From: Enterococcus plantarum
GTDB lineage: Bacteria; Bacillota; Bacilli; Lactobacillales; Enterococcaceae
NCBI RefSeq assembly: GCF_001730295.1
Contig: NZ_MIKA01000023.1
Span: 62,001 to 126,000 of the forward strand
Reading direction: 5' to 3'
Length of the DNA stretch: 64,000 nt
Part shown: positions 25,613 through 34,102 of the stretch, one piece after another
Position numbering within the stretch: position 1 is the stretch's first letter
Layout of the letters: each line of letters starts with the position of its first letter
Translations under genes and position numbers: made by a program
Notes under the pieces: generated by a model
What the model saw: the letters and a program-made list of their open reading frames with translations, nothing else
The model's database searches: none
What the model was told of the DNA's origin: nothing

Positions 25613-26542
25613 CTATCCATTTCTTCGATCATTACCAGACATTGTAATTTCTTGAGCCAAGTAACGGATTCGTTCCATGATACGACGAGCTTTTAAGGGT
25701 TCTTGTTCTCCACGCTGGGTCACGGATAAATGTTTCTCTAGCTCTTTTAAATCAAGGTTCGATGAAAAGAACGTTACCAATTGTTCTTGCATACGATATT
25801 GTAAAATAACGCTTAATACATCATCTCGAATCCAAGAAGTCATTGATTCTGCCCCTAGATCATCAATCATCAAAACAGGTGATTTCTTGACAGCGTCCAA
25901 CTTAGGTCCAACCATATCTTTACCAATTGCCTGTTTCATTTCAACTGTAAAGGTCGGAAAATGGACAATGGTTGTTACAAAACCACGCTCAGCTAAACTA
26001 TTCGCAATTGCACCTAATAAGAACGATTTCCCTACACCGAAGGTACCTTGAAGATACAAGCCTTTATAGAATTCTTTTGGATTTGTTGTATACTCGTTTA
26101 AAAATTTCATAGTTTCGGCCATTGCTTGAGCACGACCTTGAGATGCCGTATCAAATCTATTCAAACTAGCTTCTCGGACATCTTTAGGCATATCCATTGC
26201 TCGGACGCGTTTGCGAATTTCATCTTCCTTTTGCTTCGCGATCAACGCTTCTGTAGGTACATAAGTCACATCGATGTAATGGAAATTCAAGGTTAGTTGA
26301 GGCTCATATCCAGGAGCAATCATCGTTGGGTCATTTAATTGATATTTACGCTTTTCTTGAACAAACTCATAAAGTTTCGAATAGCTTTTTCGAATATCAT
26401 CGTCCGTCAATCGTTCACGATTTTCTTTGATGAACTGCTGTACATCAGTATCTTTAAGGACAACTTCAACCAATTCATTATATCGTTCACTCATATCTCT
26501 GTTTTGAATGATTTTTGACATTTCTTTCCCTACATCTTCCAT
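25613..26542 (-). CDS. dnaI: Primosomal protein DnaI (helicase loader)
   Basis: A 309-residue AAA+ ATPase that loads the replicative helicase (DnaC in B. subtilis nomenclature) at oriC and during restart. The N-terminal helicase-binding domain occupies residues 1-130, followed by GTFGVGKS (Walker A) and SPVLMIDDLGAESM (Walker B), with SSNLDLKELEKHL (sensor 1) and RIMERIRYLA (arginine finger region) downstream. Length is typical. Its ATG shares one base with the dnaB stop (26542), so the two are translationally coupled. The order nrdR-dnaB-dnaI is conserved in Firmicutes. Confidence 0.95.
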   Translation of the reverse strand: MEDVGKEMSKIIQNRDMSERYNELVEVVLKDTDVQQFIKENRERLTDDDIRKSYSKLYEFVQEKRKYQLNDPTMIAPGYEPQLTLNFHYIDVTYVPTEALIAKQKEDEIRKRVRAMDMPKDVREASLNRFDTASQGRAQAMAETMKFLNEYTTNPKEFYKGLYLQGTFGVGKSFLLGAIANSLAERGFVTTIVHFPTFTVEMKQAIGKDMVGPKLDAVKKSPVLMIDDLGAESMTSWIRDDVLSVILQYRMQEQLVTFFSSNLDLKELEKHLSVTQRGEQEPLKARRIMERIRYLAQEITMSGNDRRNG

Positions 26543-27948
26543 TAATTGCCGCCTCCTTTACTCAAGAAATCTTGAATTTCTTTGTCTAGTCGTGCTTGTT
26601 CTTCTTTAGATAGTTTCTGCTCTTCAACCGGATTATCTACCCAATCTGGTAATGTTTCTTGACGAATCGGTCGATTATTTTGTCCATATCGCTGCCTAGT
26701 TTGTTTTTGTTCTTTGCCTTTTTTAGCTAACTCGCGTACATGATCGATGGCTTTCTCTGGTGAAAAAATACCACTTTGAGCCCATTCATTAGCAATTCGA
26801 TTCACATAATCAGCTTTCAACGTAGGTTGCTTTTGAATATTATAAACATAATTGATTAATACATTGATTACACTGTTCGGTAGTCCTGATTTACTTACTA
26901 AATATTTAACCAGTGAACGTTCTTGCGGGGTTGTATACCCACCACGTTCATTTTTTAGTGCTTCTAAATAATTTAACGGAAAATTCTTCTCACTATCCAT
27001 TATCATCTGAATGTCTTGTGTTGAGAATCCGTTCATTTTCAATGAGTTATACCGATATGTCTGCTGATCTTCTGCAGACAACTCAACCGAATCATTTCGT
27101 TGAAATTCACTTGGTTTTTGCTTTTTATCAGGGTCATAGGTTCTATAGACTGCTCGCTCAAAGTCCTTTACATCGATCTTACTTGTGTAATAATCAAATG
27201 ATTTAGAACAAAAATCGATCATGTCTAATTCTGTAATGCCAAATAAGTTATGGAAAACAAATACTTCTTCTTTGAATCCTACACTATTATCTGGCAACTT
27301 GATTCCAAGTTTTTCTATCCCTTGCACAAAATATGCCCAATCAAAGCTTTCATTGACTGCACTTGGCTTTTGTGCTGGTCTTGGATCGTTAAAAGATCGT
27401 TCCATTTGGCTTAATAGCTTACTTTGAGAAATGATTTGTTCTTCTTTGAATTGATACACCTCTTTAAAGCTTGCTGAAACTTCTGCAAAACCAGTCAAAT
27501 TAATAAATTTTGGTTTAAAGCGGTCAAATAATTTGTCCAATTTTCTTTGCCCTACGATGTTTAGAAGGGTTAACGATAATACTTCATCTTTAAAAAAACG
27601 TTCAGCTGTTTCAGGATGATTCAACCTGTATAAAAAATGTGCGCCAAGTTCAGAATCGTCTTTGACAAACGTTCCTAGTAACCCGATTCCTTCTAATTTC
27701 TTTCTAGCTGTTTGAATTTGTTTGATACTCATGTCCATCATCGTAATCAAATCAGCATGAAAAAGTGACTCACTGACACCAGACTCTTCCACTTCGGATA
27801 GGAGTGTCAAGTATAAACTAAAAGCTTCGGCACCAATAATTGGTTGATATAAAAGTGTCAATACTGCTTGTTCTTGATTGGATAACGGATACGATAGTGC
27901 TACTTGAAAAATACTTTTAGGATGGACTTCTTTCCAATTCTCTTTCAA
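26542..27948 (-). CDS. dnaB: Replication initiation and membrane attachment protein DnaB (Firmicutes type)
   Basis: A 468-residue protein that assists helicase loading at the origin. This is the Gram-positive DnaB, not the helicase. The N-terminal winged-helix/DDBH1 part reads NWKEVHPKSIFQVALSYPLSNQEQAVLTLLYQPIIGAEAFSLYLTLL. The DDBH2/DnaD-like domain lies near residues 290-400 (MNGFSTQDIQMIMDSEKNFPLNYLEALKNERGGYTTPQERSLVKYLVSKSGLPNSVINVLINYVYN). The tail is charged and ends DIQDFL-like. It lies 12 bases after nrdR and overlaps dnaI. Confidence 0.93.
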   Translation of the reverse strand: MKENWKEVHPKSIFQVALSYPLSNQEQAVLTLLYQPIIGAEAFSLYLTLLSEVEESGVSESLFHADLITMMDMSIKQIQTARKKLEGIGLLGTFVKDDSELGAHFLYRLNHPETAERFFKDEVLSLTLLNIVGQRKLDKLFDRFKPKFINLTGFAEVSASFKEVYQFKEEQIISQSKLLSQMERSFNDPRPAQKPSAVNESFDWAYFVQGIEKLGIKLPDNSVGFKEEVFVFHNLFGITELDMIDFCSKSFDYYTSKIDVKDFERAVYRTYDPDKKQKPSEFQRNDSVELSAEDQQTYRYNSLKMNGFSTQDIQMIMDSEKNFPLNYLEALKNERGGYTTPQERSLVKYLVSKSGLPNSVINVLINYVYNIQKQPTLKADYVNRIANEWAQSGIFSPEKAIDHVRELAKKGKEQKQTRQRYGQNNRPIRQETLPDWVDNPVEEQKLSKEEQARLDKEIQDFLSKGGGN

Positions 27949-27960
27949 GGAAAGACCTCC

Positions 27961-28455
27961 TTAATCATTGGTTGTGTCTGGATTTGAAGATTTTGCTTTG
28001 TCTACGATTCCTTGTAATTCTTTTAAGAACACACTCATATCTTTGAATTGACGGTAGACACTGGCAAAGCGAATATAGGCGATTTCATCTAAGTTCACTA
28101 AATCTTCCATTACATATTCGCCAACTAGAGTAGTTGAAATCTCATTTTCGCCTAAGCTACGTACTCTATTTTCGACATTGTCAACGATTTGCTCCATTTG
28201 TTCCATAGCAACTGGGCGTTTCTCAGCTGATCGGATCAAACCACGTAAAATCTTCTCTCTGTTAAATTCTTCTCGGTCACCATTTTTCTTGATGACTAAC
28301 AATGGCGCTGCTTCAATTCGTTCAAATGTTGTAAAACGGTAATTGCAATTTTCACATTCTCTTCGACGACGGATTGCACGTCCATCGTCTGCTTGTCGAC
28401 TATCGATTACGCGAGAATTATTATGATGACATCTTGGACAACGCATAGTGTTCAC
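27961..28455 (-). CDS. nrdR: Ribonucleotide reductase repressor NrdR
   Basis: A 164-residue regulator that represses ribonucleotide reductase genes in response to nucleotide pools. The zinc ribbon is at residues 4-37 ([20 protein letters not shown]...[17 protein letters not shown]), with four cysteines as CPRC and CENC. An ATP-cone follows ([31 protein letters not shown]). Length is typical (150-165). It leads the nrdR-dnaB-dnaI operon. NrdR-box targets were not found in this window. Confidence 0.96.
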   Translation of the reverse strand: MNTMRCPRCHHNNSRVIDSRQADDGRAIRRRRECENCNYRFTTFERIEAAPLLVIKKNGDREEFNREKILRGLIRSAEKRPVAMEQMEQIVDNVENRVRSLGENEISTTLVGEYVMEDLVNLDEIAYIRFASVYRQFKDMSVFLKELQGIVDKAKSSNPDTTND

Positions 28456-28621
28456 CTCATTTTATCTAATAATATCTATGTTTAACGTTTCGTTTTAATA
28501 TACTTCCTATATTATAACATGAAATGCTTGAGAAACCAGCCATTAACGTTTACTTCTTAACCATTTTTTTCTTATTGTTGCGTTCTAATTTTAGAACGAT
28601 TTTCTGCTTTTAAAAAAAATA

Positions 28622-28795
28622 TAGGTGTAGTACAAAAGTAAAAATCACTTTTGTATCACACCCTAAATACGAATAAACGGTGGGAGTAGAAGCAAACCCT
28701 TCGGAAATAAGCTGAAATTCACAAAAATTTGAAAAACAATTTTCGTGAATTCCTTCTTATTTCTCGGGATTAAACGCTTCTGTCCCAGCCTCATT
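28622..28795. repeat. Dispersed repeat, copy B, with a terminator at one end
   Basis: It begins on the plus strand with GTACAAAAGTAAAAATCACT and TTTGTATCACACC, a hairpin that on the minus strand is followed by TATTTTTTTT and ends the HAS-like gene. Then come CGAATAAACGGTGGGAGTAG, CCTTCGGAAATAAGC, TTCTCGGGATTAAACGC and TTCTGTCCCAGCCTC. The ends form imperfect inverted repeats as in copy A. The inner block (TTGCTG...GTACCTAC) of copies A and C is missing. Confidence 0.75.
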
Positions 28796-28801
28796 GTCAT
28801 C

Positions 28802-30430
28802 TTATAGTTCTATTTTGTCTCGCGTTCCCCATCCTGTATTCCTATGGGTGATGTACCCCCAAATTCGAACAGGCGATAATACGAAGATTGCCCATAACAC
28901 AGTAAAAGGAAACGCAAAGAACACAATCCATTTGTCCCTTTTTGCTAAATCGTTCCTTGGAATTGAAAGATATGCCAAGGAATAAACCGCACTAAAAGCT
29001 AAAGGAGCAATTAAAATTAATGGAAAATCGCTCATTACGAAAAATACCCAATAAATCAATTGATATTTAATAACATTCATCGCTGCAAACATCGCCCAGC
29101 CAAATGACTGTCTAAAAAAGACAAAACTGCTAACAGGAAACAAAGCTAAACGCCAAAAACCTCGAATAAAACTTCCTCTGCTCCAACGTAGATGTTGTCT
29201 AACATGATGGCTTAGTTTATTTGGTAAATCAGTGTATGAAACGGCTGTCATTTGAGCAACAGTTCGCCCCAACAGCATCGCTGATAAAGTCAAGAAACTA
29301 TCATCTGAAAATTCTACTCTAACACGACCAAATGTTTCATTTTTATATCCTAATTTTTTCGCTAAATTTAAAACCTCTGCTCTATAAAATGCAATTGGCC
29401 CACTATTAACGGCTACGCTGCCGAACATAGAATTCATTGAGCGTTCTATCAGCACCATGTGTCCAATCACCAATAAATCTGTGATCACAGTCAAAAGATT
29501 ATCCGTAACATTTCTAGTCACGATCACACCCGCAACAGAGTATACACGTTCATCTTCAAACGGAATGATTCCTTGTTCTATCGCATGTTCATCAAAAACA
29601 GTATCACTATCGATTGTTAAAATAATCTCATTATGAAAATCGGAAATTTCTAAATGGTTATACGCATTTAACTGAGCTGCTCGCTTTCCACTATTTTTTT
29701 GTTTAATAAACTGAAAAGAAACACCTTTTTCAGCAAAAATTTTCCGATATTCTTCTGCAACCTCTGAATAATCAACAAGTGAACTGCCATCATCAACAGC
29801 TACTAATTCAGTTGGCAGGAGACTTTGATTTAGGATAGATTCAAACGAGTTTTTAATGTTTTCGATTGGTTCATTATACATAGGCATTAATATATATATT
29901 TTTCGATGACTAACTTTTTCATATGCATATGGCGTATATAGAGTACTTAAAACAAGCGTAGCTAATGCGATCCCTCCACTCATTGTAAAAAAAGGCGCAA
30001 CCCCACTCAACGAATGACGATAACCACTCGGCAATCTAAATTGAAACCATACAACTCCTAAAGAAAGAATCGAAGTAAGCGTAAATAGTAACAAAAGACC
30101 ATTTTTATTATATATTGTATGCTTGATCTTCTGGCTTCGAGTATTTGCCCAAAAGCCTATTTTATAGCGTCTAACTTGCGGTTTGATTCCTAATTCACGT
30201 AATAATTTTCTCTGTTGGGGTTTAAACCTAAAATGAATAATGAGTTCTAGTATAAAAACAATCAACATGACCAATAACGGAAGCTTTCCTGATAGAATAA
30301 AACTTTCAATTGACGGGTGAAAAAAGTGAAGCAACTCATATACTGCAATATATGATATGGAGACGATAGGAATTAAATACAAAAAAATTATGCCTAAGAA
30401 TTCTAATAAAAAGAAAAATCCTTTTCTCAT
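28802..30430 (-). CDS. HAS-like membrane glycosyltransferase (GT2), polysaccharide synthase
   Basis: A 542-residue membrane synthase. After an N-terminal region with four membrane segments (residues about 8-30, 50-68, 108-128, 145-165), the GT2 domain shows VAVDDGSS, ILTIDSDTVFDE (the DxD-type metal site), VNSGPIAFYRAE, EFSDDSFLT and the product-binding QHLRWSRGSFIRGFW. The C-terminal membrane block ends with THRNTGWGTR, as in hyaluronan synthases (WGTR). It is longer than streptococcal HasA (about 420) because of the N-terminal segments. It would polymerise and extrude a polysaccharide from UDP-sugars. The start is the ATG at 30430, after GAAAGGATG. It is the last gene of an operon with an unknown anchored protein and a nucleotide-sugar dehydrogenase. 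Confidence 0.75.
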   Translation of the reverse strand: MRKGFFFLLEFLGIIFLYLIPIVSISYIAVYELLHFFHPSIESFILSGKLPLLVMLIVFILELIIHFRFKPQQRKLLRELGIKPQVRRYKIGFWANTRSQKIKHTIYNKNGLLLLFTLTSILSLGVVWFQFRLPSGYRHSLSGVAPFFTMSGGIALATLVLSTLYTPYAYEKVSHRKIYILMPMYNEPIENIKNSFESILNQSLLPTELVAVDDGSSLVDYSEVAEEYRKIFAEKGVSFQFIKQKNSGKRAAQLNAYNHLEISDFHNEIILTIDSDTVFDEHAIEQGIIPFEDERVYSVAGVIVTRNVTDNLLTVITDLLVIGHMVLIERSMNSMFGSVAVNSGPIAFYRAEVLNLAKKLGYKNETFGRVRVEFSDDSFLTLSAMLLGRTVAQMTAVSYTDLPNKLSHHVRQHLRWSRGSFIRGFWRLALFPVSSFVFFRQSFGWAMFAAMNVIKYQLIYWVFFVMSDFPLILIAPLAFSAVYSLAYLSIPRNDLAKRDKWIVFFAFPFTVLWAIFVLSPVRIWGYITHRNTGWGTRDKIEL

Positions 30431-30480
30431 CAAAACATCCTTTCAAAAAACAATTGTACAATGGTTCTAATATGTTTCGT

Positions 30481-31041
30481 CTAATAACGATAACTCCTTA
30501 TTAACTTTATCTCTTTGAATTCAAGGTCTAACCCTTTAGGCAAATCTAATTCTACATTGCCCAACTCAATGCTTCGTTTTTCACCACTTATCAACACTTT
30601 TCTATTGAGATCACGCTTGAGTACACTTACCATCAATATTGTCTGCTTTCGCTCTTTTTTTAAGGTATCATCATAGCGAAAAACCTGCTCTTCACGGACT
30701 TTTGTTAATTTATTTAATGTCAGTTGCTTTTGAGATTGAGGAAATTTAATATCTTTTTTAATATTGATCTCAGTCAATTCTTTATTTGAAATAGCCGCTA
30801 TTAACTCTTCCCATGTATAAATGTCAGCGTATTTCTTTTCCTTAACGACCACAAAATCTTCTTGCTCATTTGACGTATCATTTAAAAACAGATCATCTGA
30901 TTTATTTTTACCATAAATTAGGAAAATTATCGCAAGTAGAAGTAACAATGGTAATAGCACTATTTTTAATAGTTGCGTTGAGCGATTCTTTTCAACGTGT
31001 TGTTTTTCTTTACGTCTGATTTTTCTTGAACTATCATTCAT
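30481..31041 (-). CDS. Membrane-anchored protein of unknown function in the polysaccharide operon
   Basis: A 186-residue protein with a basic N-terminus (RKIRRKEKQHVEKNR), one membrane segment (residues 25-44, LLKIVLLPLLLLLAIIFLIY) and an outside domain of about 140 residues. Residues 72-95 (ADIYTWEELIAAISNKELTEINIKKDI) resemble the 'W.eL..Ai....i..I.l..dI' opening of pectate-lyase-like repeats in Gram-positive surface proteins, and the rest is beta-rich. No enzymatic motif is visible. Its place between the dehydrogenase and the HAS-like synthase suggests an accessory role in export, length control or retention of the polymer, which is an inference. Confidence 0.55.
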   Translation of the reverse strand: MNDSSRKIRRKEKQHVEKNRSTQLLKIVLLPLLLLLAIIFLIYGKNKSDDLFLNDTSNEQEDFVVVKEKKYADIYTWEELIAAISNKELTEINIKKDIKFPQSQKQLTLNKLTKVREEQVFRYDDTLKKERKQTILMVSVLKRDLNRKVLISGEKRSIELGNVELDLPKGLDLEFKEIKLIRSYRY

Positions 31042-31087
31042 TATTTTTCTTACCTCCTACTTGAACAATCCATGATCAATGGAGTCA

Positions 31088-32317
31088 TTAAACTGTTGTT
31101 AAATCATAAAATAATTGGCTCTTATCTATAATAATATTTTTCTTGTCTTCATAGATATCGTGATCGACAGCGTAAATTACTAGATCATATTGTGTCAGTT
31201 GTTGATAATCCGGTTCTAATGTGACAATTGTTTCATCGGTCGACACACTATACGGATGCATCACATCATCATAAGCAACAACGGTTATATTTTTCTCTTT
31301 TAATTTTTTTATCAAGGAAATAACCGAAGACATTCGAATATCTGCAACATTTTTCTTGTATGTTACACCAATAACAGCAACAATCATCTCTGTAAATTCT
31401 TTTTTGCTCTTAGACGCAAGATGGTTAATTTTCTCTAAATAATAATCAAGCATTGAATCATTGATTTTTCCAGCTGTATCAATTAGTGGTGTTTCAACTC
31501 CCCGATCTGCCATCAGCCAAGTCAGATAATAAGGGTCTACAGGAATACAATGCCCACCGATACCTAAATTAGGCGTAAATTTCATAAATCCAAAAGGTTT
31601 AGTTGCTGCTGCTTCCAACACTTCTCCTACTTTGATATCTAAGTTATCCGAAATTTTTTGAAGTTCATCTGCTAAAGCGATATTCACTAATCTAAATGTA
31701 TTTTCATATAGTTTAGCGAGTTCAGCTGTTTTTAAGTTGGGAACGGATGACACATGGCTTCCAAAAAACTCTTTCACTTCAGCTAAGCACTTATCTGTAT
31801 GGCCCGCAACGATTCTTGGGATCTTTGCACTAAGGGATTGGGTATTTCCTGGATCAATTCTTTCTGGGGAATAGGCGATGAAAAGATCGACTCCGATCTG
31901 GTAATCGAGGTTTGAAAACTCTGCAACGAGGTAGTCTTCTGTCGTTCCAGGATACGTTGTACTTTCTAAAATAATCAATGACCCTTTTTTTACTTTATTT
32001 TTAATCAAATCAACTGCCGATTTGATATAACTTAAATCTGGAATTTTATTTTTATCAATTGGTGTTGGCACGTCAATAATGTAAACATCTTTTGCGACGA
32101 TCTGTTGCGCATCATACGTAAAAATCGTTCCTTTTTCTTGTAGCATTTGAACCGTTTCGTTTGATACTGTATCAAGAGGACTTATTCCCTTATTCAGCAT
32201 GTCCACTTTTCGTTTATCAACATCAAATCCAATTACTTTATGTCTTTTTTTTACATGATTGATGACACTTGGTAATCCAACATACCCTAACCCAATAACT
32301 ACTACTTCTTTTTTCAT
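31088..32317 (-). CDS. Nucleotide-sugar 6-dehydrogenase of the UDP-HexNAc dehydrogenase subtype
   Basis: A 409-residue NAD-dependent four-electron dehydrogenase that makes a UDP-hexuronic acid. The Rossmann start VVVIGLGYVGLPSV, VPTPID, ESTTYPGTTE, AYSPERIDPGN and the catalytic-cysteine block LGIGGHCIPVDPYYL are all visible. In UDP-glucose dehydrogenases (HasB, TuaD) the corresponding blocks read like 'PEFLREG' and 'GGSCFPKD'. The SPERIDPGN and GGHCIPVDP versions are those of WbpA/WecC/TviB-type enzymes acting on UDP-GlcNAc or UDP-ManNAc. So the product may be UDP-HexNAcA rather than UDP-glucuronate. The ATG at 32317 is chosen because MKKEVVVIG is the usual start; the longer frame adds 12 residues. 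It leads the operon. Confidence 0.8.
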   Translation of the reverse strand: MKKEVVVIGLGYVGLPSVINHVKKRHKVIGFDVDKRKVDMLNKGISPLDTVSNETVQMLQEKGTIFTYDAQQIVAKDVYIIDVPTPIDKNKIPDLSYIKSAVDLIKNKVKKGSLIILESTTYPGTTEDYLVAEFSNLDYQIGVDLFIAYSPERIDPGNTQSLSAKIPRIVAGHTDKCLAEVKEFFGSHVSSVPNLKTAELAKLYENTFRLVNIALADELQKISDNLDIKVGEVLEAAATKPFGFMKFTPNLGIGGHCIPVDPYYLTWLMADRGVETPLIDTAGKINDSMLDYYLEKINHLASKSKKEFTEMIVAVIGVTYKKNVADIRMSSVISLIKKLKEKNITVVAYDDVMHPYSVSTDETIVTLEPDYQQLTQYDLVIYAVDHDIYEDKKNIIIDKSQLFYDLTTV

Positions 32318-32422
32318 TTCACTTTCCACAATCCTTTTCTGCAATCTTTTCACTCACAAAAGATAACACACAGTCAGCACAATTGTCTATGCTACTACCA
32401 ACAAAAATGTTATTTTATTATA

Positions 32423-32451
32423 TGTATAAAAATGTCCGTTTTACAGTTCAA
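32423..32451 (-). promoter_or_regulatory. Promoter of the polysaccharide operon
   Basis: On the minus strand: -35 TTGAAC (32446-32451), 17-base spacer, -10 TATACA (32423-32428). It lies between the coaE terminator and the dehydrogenase gene, leaving a leader of about 100 bases. Confidence 0.6.
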
Positions 32452-32466
32452 CAATAGGTTTAAAAG

Positions 32467-32508
32467 AAAATAACGCGTAATAAACATTGTTTATTATGCG
32501 TTATTTTC
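32467..32508 (-). terminator. Terminator of the polA-mutM-coaE operon
   Basis: AAAATAACGCATAATAAAC pairs with GTTTATTACGCGTTATTTT around AAT on the minus strand, about 60 bases after the coaE stop. It separates this operon from the polysaccharide operon that follows on the same strand. Confidence 0.8.
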
Positions 32509-32567
32509 ATCTTGTTTTTCATTATTTTTAAAATAACATAAAAAAACAAAAAATAAATTACATTATT

Positions 32568-33164
32568 TTATCCAAAAATATTTTTCGTCACCCATTTTTG
32601 TACGTTATTTTTTGTCTCTAGAATACTGTTTTGATTATCGAATATGATATTTGCTTTTTGTTTTTTTTCCTCTATAGGTAATTGACTATCGATTCGTAGT
32701 TGCGCTTGCTCTTCGGATAAATTATCACGTTTCATCAAACGAACTAGCTGAATTTCTTCTGGTACATACACCACAGCTACTTTATCGACAAACACATCAT
32801 AACCGCCTTCATACAATAACGGGATATCCACAATAACTAATGGTGCTTGATCTTTTTTGTCATTAATCTCAGTTAAAATTGCTTCTTTCAAAAATGGTGA
32901 GAGTACTTCATTAAGCTTTTTTCTTCTTTTTTCATCAGAAAAAATAATCTCACCTAATTTTTTTCGATTTAATGCCCCTTCTCTATTCAAGATTTCTGAA
33001 CCAAAAACAGCCACTACTTTTTTTAGTGCTGGCTTCCCAACTTCAACGATTTCCCGCGCAATGATATCGGCATCGACAATCGGAAAATTCAGACTCCTAA
33101 ATACAGATACAACCGTACTTTTCCCCGTTGCAATACCACCTGTCAGTCCTAACACCATGCCCAT
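32568..33164 (-). CDS. coaE: Dephospho-CoA kinase
   Basis: A 198-residue P-loop kinase that phosphorylates dephospho-CoA in the last step of coenzyme A synthesis. Residues 5-17 contain GLTGGIATGKSTV (P-loop), followed by FPIVDADIIAREIVE, a family signature. Length is typical. GAGG lies eight bases before the first ATG; a second ATG two codons on is possible. The gene follows mutM after three bases, in the order polA-mutM-coaE common in Firmicutes. Confidence 0.94.
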   Translation of the reverse strand: MGMVLGLTGGIATGKSTVVSVFRSLNFPIVDADIIAREIVEVGKPALKKVVAVFGSEILNREGALNRKKLGEIIFSDEKRRKKLNEVLSPFLKEAILTEINDKKDQAPLVIVDIPLLYEGGYDVFVDKVAVVYVPEEIQLVRLMKRDNLSEEQAQLRIDSQLPIEEKKQKANIIFDNQNSILETKNNVQKWVTKNIFG

Positions 33165-33167
33165 TGG

Positions 33168-34004
33168 TTAATTCCTCACTTTCAATGTTTGACACTTTGG
33201 ACAAAAATGTGTACCCCGTTGCGCCACTTTGATTTTTTTTATAGGTGTTGTACATCTTGGACAAGGTTTCTCTGTTTGACCGTAAACGTTTAGTGAAATT
33301 TGAAATGTTCCAGCTTCTCCTAAGGCATTTAAATAAGTCCGAATCGTTGTTCCACCTGCTTCAACTGCACGGCCTAGAACATCAATAATTGCATAATATA
33401 ATTGTTCGACTTCTTTTGGCTTTAGTGTGTTTGCGGGTTGTTCGGGATGAATTTTTGCTTCCCATAACGCTTCATCCACATAGATATTGCCTAATCCTGT
33501 TACCAAACGCTGATCCAACAGTAACGGTTTAATTGCTTTATGATGTTTTTTTAACCCTGTTCGAAATTCTGACAAACTAAATTCAGATGGAATCGGTTCA
33601 GGTCCCAATGCTAAAATCCCTTTGTAATTTTGCCCTTGATCCTTTGGTAATAGGACCATACGACCAAATTTCCGAACATCCAGATAGCGTAATTCACTCC
33701 CATCGGTAAAAGTGAAAATCACATGCGTATGCTTGGTCCGCTCTTCTTCTGGTTTATGTGTTTCATATTTCCCTTCCATTCGTAGATGAGAAATCAGATC
33801 GTAGTTTGTTAACTTAAAAATCAAGAATTTACCGCGACGTTCCATTTTTTCTATTTTTTGACCCATCAACTGGTTCGCAAAAACTTCTGATTCTGGTGAC
33901 TCGATGATTCTTGGCCATAAAATCGTCACTTCATCGATCGTCTTTCCAACAACTAATTTTTCTAACCCTTTTCTGACTGTTTCAACTTCAGGTAATTCAG
34001 GCAA
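33168..34004 (-). CDS. mutM: Formamidopyrimidine-DNA glycosylase
   Basis: A 278-residue base-excision repair enzyme removing 8-oxoguanine and formamidopyrimidines. The catalytic residue is the N-terminal proline exposed after Met removal, so the protein must begin MPELPEVETVRKGLEKLV. That fixes the start at the TTG at 34002-34004, preceded by AAGGAGAGAAGGAAA. A longer frame to 34049 would bury the proline and is wrong. The helix-two-turn-helix and the C-terminal zinc finger (CPRC...CPKC, with TPIKKIKVAQRGTHFCPKCQ) are present. It lies between polA and coaE; a hairpin separates it from polA. Confidence 0.93.
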   Translation of the reverse strand: MPELPEVETVRKGLEKLVVGKTIDEVTILWPRIIESPESEVFANQLMGQKIEKMERRGKFLIFKLTNYDLISHLRMEGKYETHKPEEERTKHTHVIFTFTDGSELRYLDVRKFGRMVLLPKDQGQNYKGILALGPEPIPSEFSLSEFRTGLKKHHKAIKPLLLDQRLVTGLGNIYVDEALWEAKIHPEQPANTLKPKEVEQLYYAIIDVLGRAVEAGGTTIRTYLNALGEAGTFQISLNVYGQTEKPCPRCTTPIKKIKVAQRGTHFCPKCQTLKVRN

Positions 34005-34024
34005 TTTCCTTCTCTCCTTAGAAG

Positions 34025-34084
34025 AAAAAGACCGAAACGAACACATCAAAGTTTTTTAAACTTTTTCGTTTGCCCAGTCTTTTC
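34025..34084 (-). terminator. Hairpin with T-run between polA and mutM
   Basis: On the minus strand AAAAGACTGGGCAAACGAA pairs with TTCGTTTCGGTCTTTTT, with an inner AAAGTTTAAAAAACTTTG stem. It can end or attenuate polA transcription just before the mutM ribosome binding site, so mutM-coaE may be expressed by read-through. Confidence 0.6.
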
Positions 34085-34102
34085 TTTGATTATTTTAGTT
34101 CA

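Noticed and set aside
28802-32317. Classical hyaluronan capsule operon (hasABC)
   Set aside because: The dehydrogenase is of the UDP-HexNAc subtype and there is no hasC; synthase motifs alone do not define the product.
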